From: Paraburkholderia sediminicola
Lineage (GTDB): Bacteria; Pseudomonadota; Gammaproteobacteria; Burkholderiales; Burkholderiaceae
Reading direction: 5' to 3'
Assembly (NCBI RefSeq): GCF_902859805.1
Contig: NZ_CADIKC010000001.1
Location: 1,240,001 to 1,304,000 of the forward strand
DNA: 64,000 nucleotides
Shown here: piece after piece, positions 62,169 to 64,000 of the stretch
Layout: the number at the start of each line of letters is the position of its first letter
Position numbering within the stretch: the first letter of the stretch is position 1
Notes under the pieces: generated by a model
Database searches by the model: none
Told to the model about the DNA's origin: nothing
What the model saw: only the letters and a program-made list of their open reading frames with translations
Position numbers and translations under genes: made by a program

Positions 62169-63422
62169 TCAAGCAGCGACTTTCCGTTCCGCTCCAAGTG
62201 GCAGTTCGGGCATATCACGATCCGACTGCGGCACGGAGCCAGGCCGGCGATGCACGTCATGCGTCACGAAACCCTGTTCGCGGCTCGGCACATCGAACCA
62301 CTCACGATGCGCAAACGAATCGCGAATGTCTTCGAGACCGCTTTCCCAATGCTCGTGCATCGTGTCGACGCTGAACTCGTAGTCCTTGTAATGCCCTTCA
62401 TATGGCTTGTTCTTATAGATGAGATGCACCACATTGATCGCGCTCCCATCGGCCGCTTCTTCAGCGAGACGGAATAGCGGATCGGTCCTGCGCAGATCGG
62501 ACGGAACATGCGCGAGCAGCTCCTTCACGAACCGCGCATGCTTCTGACGATCTGCCAGCATGCTGGTAATCGCCCGCGTACGGCTGGAGTACTGAATGTC
62601 TTTGGCGCGCTCGGACACGTCGAGAAAATCTCCGGGCGCATTACCTCTCGCGCTCCACAGATCTACCTGAAAAACCAGCGTATCTTTGTGGTCCGCGTCG
62701 CGAAGCACCTCGGTGAGCGGTGTGTTGGAAACCAGGCCGCCGTCCCAGTAGTACTCGCCGTCGATCTCCACCGCCGGAAAACCTGGCGGCAACGCTCCTG
62801 ACGCCATGAAATGCTCCGGTTCCAGACGCATTTTCGTGTTGTCGAAGTACACCAGGTTGCCGGTCCGCACGTTCACCGCACCCACTGAAACGCGGATATC
62901 GCCATCGTTGATACGATCGAAATCGGCGAACTTCAACAACGTTTCCTTCAGAGCGGCCGTGTCGTAGTAGCTGACCAAGTTGGGGTTTTGCTTGCCGAAA
63001 CCTGCCATTGGCAACGGGCTGCGCGGCGAGAAAAACCCCGGCTGCCCCTCTGTCAATGCTCGCCCGGCTGCCCACAAACTTGCCCACTTGCGCGACAGGT
63101 CCTGCGCGCCGAACCCAGGCGGCATCCACGCACCCAGACCACCGACCCAGTCGAGTGGATGACAGATCGAATTCCAGAAACCTCGCAACGCTTCCACACG
63201 GTTCTCCGGCGCATTGCCGGCGATGATGGCCGTGTTGAGCGCACCGATCGAGACGCCGGCGATCCAGTTCGGTTGCACACCGGCCTCGGCCAGACCTTCG
63301 TAGACGCCGGCCTGATAAGACCCGAGCGCGCCGCCGCCTTGAAGCACCAGGGCGATCTCGTCGTAGCGCGGCAGCGCAAACACATCCGGCTGCCCGTTGA
63401 TTTTTTTTGTGCTGCTGCGCAT
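62169..63422 (-). CDS. Patatin-like phospholipase
   Basis: 417 residues with the patatin set: LVLQGGGALGSYQAGVYEG (oxyanion loop), GVSIGALN (GxSxG serine) and DGGLVSNTP (catalytic aspartate). The C-terminal region includes a DUF3734-type extension, seen in the patatins that lie beside 3-hydroxybutyrate dehydrogenase in Burkholderia and linked to polyhydroxybutyrate or lipid turnover. It lies 10 bases after that gene's stop and is in the same operon. Confidence 0.9.
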   Translation of the reverse strand: MRSSTKKINGQPDVFALPRYDEIALVLQGGGALGSYQAGVYEGLAEAGVQPNWIAGVSIGALNTAIIAGNAPENRVEALRGFWNSICHPLDWVGGLGAWMPPGFGAQDLSRKWASLWAAGRALTEGQPGFFSPRSPLPMAGFGKQNPNLVSYYDTAALKETLLKFADFDRINDGDIRVSVGAVNVRTGNLVYFDNTKMRLEPEHFMASGALPPGFPAVEIDGEYYWDGGLVSNTPLTEVLRDADHKDTLVFQVDLWSARGNAPGDFLDVSERAKDIQYSSRTRAITSMLADRQKHARFVKELLAHVPSDLRRTDPLFRLAEEAADGSAINVVHLIYKNKPYEGHYKDYEFSVDTMHEHWESGLEDIRDSFAHREWFDVPSREQGFVTHDVHRRPGSVPQSDRDMPELPLGAERKVAA

Positions 63423-63432
63423 ACGTTACCCC

Positions 63433-64000
63433 TTATTGCATTGACCAGCCGTGGCTCACGATCACCGACTGCCCGGTGAGCGCAGACGATTCGAAGCCTG
63501 CAAGGAACGCAACCGTATTGGCGACGTCCTCGACCGTGGTGAATTCACCGTCGACGGTTTCCTTGAGCATCACGTTCTTCACCACTTCGGCTTCGGAGAT
63601 ACCGAGCGCCTTGGCTTGCTCGGGAATCTGCTTGTCGACGAGCGGGGTGCGCACAAAGCCCGGACACACGACATTCGCTCGAACGCCGCGCGGGCCGCCT
63701 TCCTTCGCAACCACCCGAGCCAGTCCCAGCAAGCCATGCTTGGCAGTCACGTAGGCGGACTTCAGCTTCGACGCCTCATGCGAATGCACCGAACCCATGT
63801 AGACGATCGAGCCGCCCTTGCCGCCCGCGTACATGTGCTTGATTGCCGCCTTAGTGGTGAGGAAGGCGCCGTCCAGATGGATCGCCAGCATTTTCTTCCA
63901 GTCGGAGAACGCATACTCCTCGATTGGAGCGACGATCTGGATACCCGCATTCGACACGAGCACATCAATACTGCCGAGCTCCTGCACCGCGCGTTCGATG
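63433..64000 (-). CDS. bdhA: 3-hydroxybutyrate dehydrogenase, 5' end cut by window edge
   Basis: The last 189 or so codons of a short-chain dehydrogenase. The reading stays open through the right edge; a GTG at 63987 is internal, since the N-terminal cofactor motif (TGxxxGIG) has not yet appeared. [14 protein letters not shown], catalytic serine in [20 protein letters not shown] and the C-terminal SHGWSMQ are typical of D-3-hydroxybutyrate dehydrogenase, which oxidises 3-hydroxybutyrate to acetoacetate. It is paired with a patatin gene. Confidence 0.88.
   Translation of the reverse strand, partial: IERAVQELGSIDVLVSNAGIQIVAPIEEYAFSDWKKMLAIHLDGAFLTTKAAIKHMYAGGKGGSIVYMGSVHSHEASKLKSAYVTAKHGLLGLARVVAKEGGPRGVRANVVCPGFVRTPLVDKQIPEQAKALGISEAEVVKNVMLKETVDGEFTTVEDVANTVAFLAGFESSALTGQSVIVSHGWSMQ

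Overview
The window looks like part of a secondary replicon, or an accessory chromosomal region, of a Burkholderiaceae bacterium, most likely Paraburkholderia or Caballeronia. This is judged by eye from high GC with strong third-position GC, many LysR-type regulators, a Burkholderia-style trimeric porin, DUF4148 and DUF2164 proteins, VanA/VanB-type oxygenase genes and a patatin next to 3-hydroxybutyrate dehydrogenase. No rRNA, tRNA, CRISPR array, integrase or complete insertion sequence was recognised. Both ends cut through genes.

Region 1 (1-16.9 kb) is a mosaic of small units: a truncated serine hydrolase, a LysR regulator, a secreted alpha/beta hydrolase with a duplicated C-terminal repeat, a trans-3-hydroxy-L-proline dehydratase followed by an apparent ornithine-cyclodeaminase remnant, a VanA/VanB-type Rieske oxygenase pair with a divergent LysR gene, a cupin and DUF2164 pair, a ferredoxin/metallo-beta-lactamase fusion, a secreted phosphoesterase and an NCS1 transporter.

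Region 2 (17-28 kb) is a nitrogen-compound catabolic block. ArgE-like deacylase, DUF1028, RidA and flavin monooxygenase genes run leftward. A divergent LysR gene, a Rieske oxygenase with glutamate at the bridging position, and a four-gene polyamine-type ABC transporter run rightward. The parts suggest uptake and oxidative breakdown of an N-methylated or quaternary amine.

Region 3 (28-36.7 kb) has an MHS symporter and M20 amidohydrolase under a MarR gene with a 23-bp palindrome, then a histidine-ammonia-lyase-fold enzyme that has lost the Ala-Ser-Gly tripeptide that makes the MIO cofactor, next to an amino-acid-type periplasmic binding protein and a LysR gene. A TetR/SDR pair follows.

Region 4 (36.7-51.4 kb) is the most coherent pathway: sugar-type ABC importer, two Gfo/Idh/MocA dehydrogenases, a TIM-barrel isomerase/dehydratase, an intradiol hydroxyquinol-type dioxygenase, a DABB protein and maleylacetate reductase in one leftward operon, flanked by LysR, PhyH and LacI genes and a porin. 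The operon and the porin share a 57-bp promoter block. The reading proposed here is conversion of a cyclitol or glycoside to a trihydroxybenzene, ring cleavage, and entry into the 3-oxoadipate route.

Region 5 (51.6-64 kb) holds ordinary envelope and signalling genes. These include a binding protein, a lipoprotein, a GGDEF-EAL protein, two divergent manganese exporter genes each behind its own yybP-ykoY riboswitch, a desaturase/YiiX pair, an XRE-type regulator, a patatin phospholipase and a truncated 3-hydroxybutyrate dehydrogenase.
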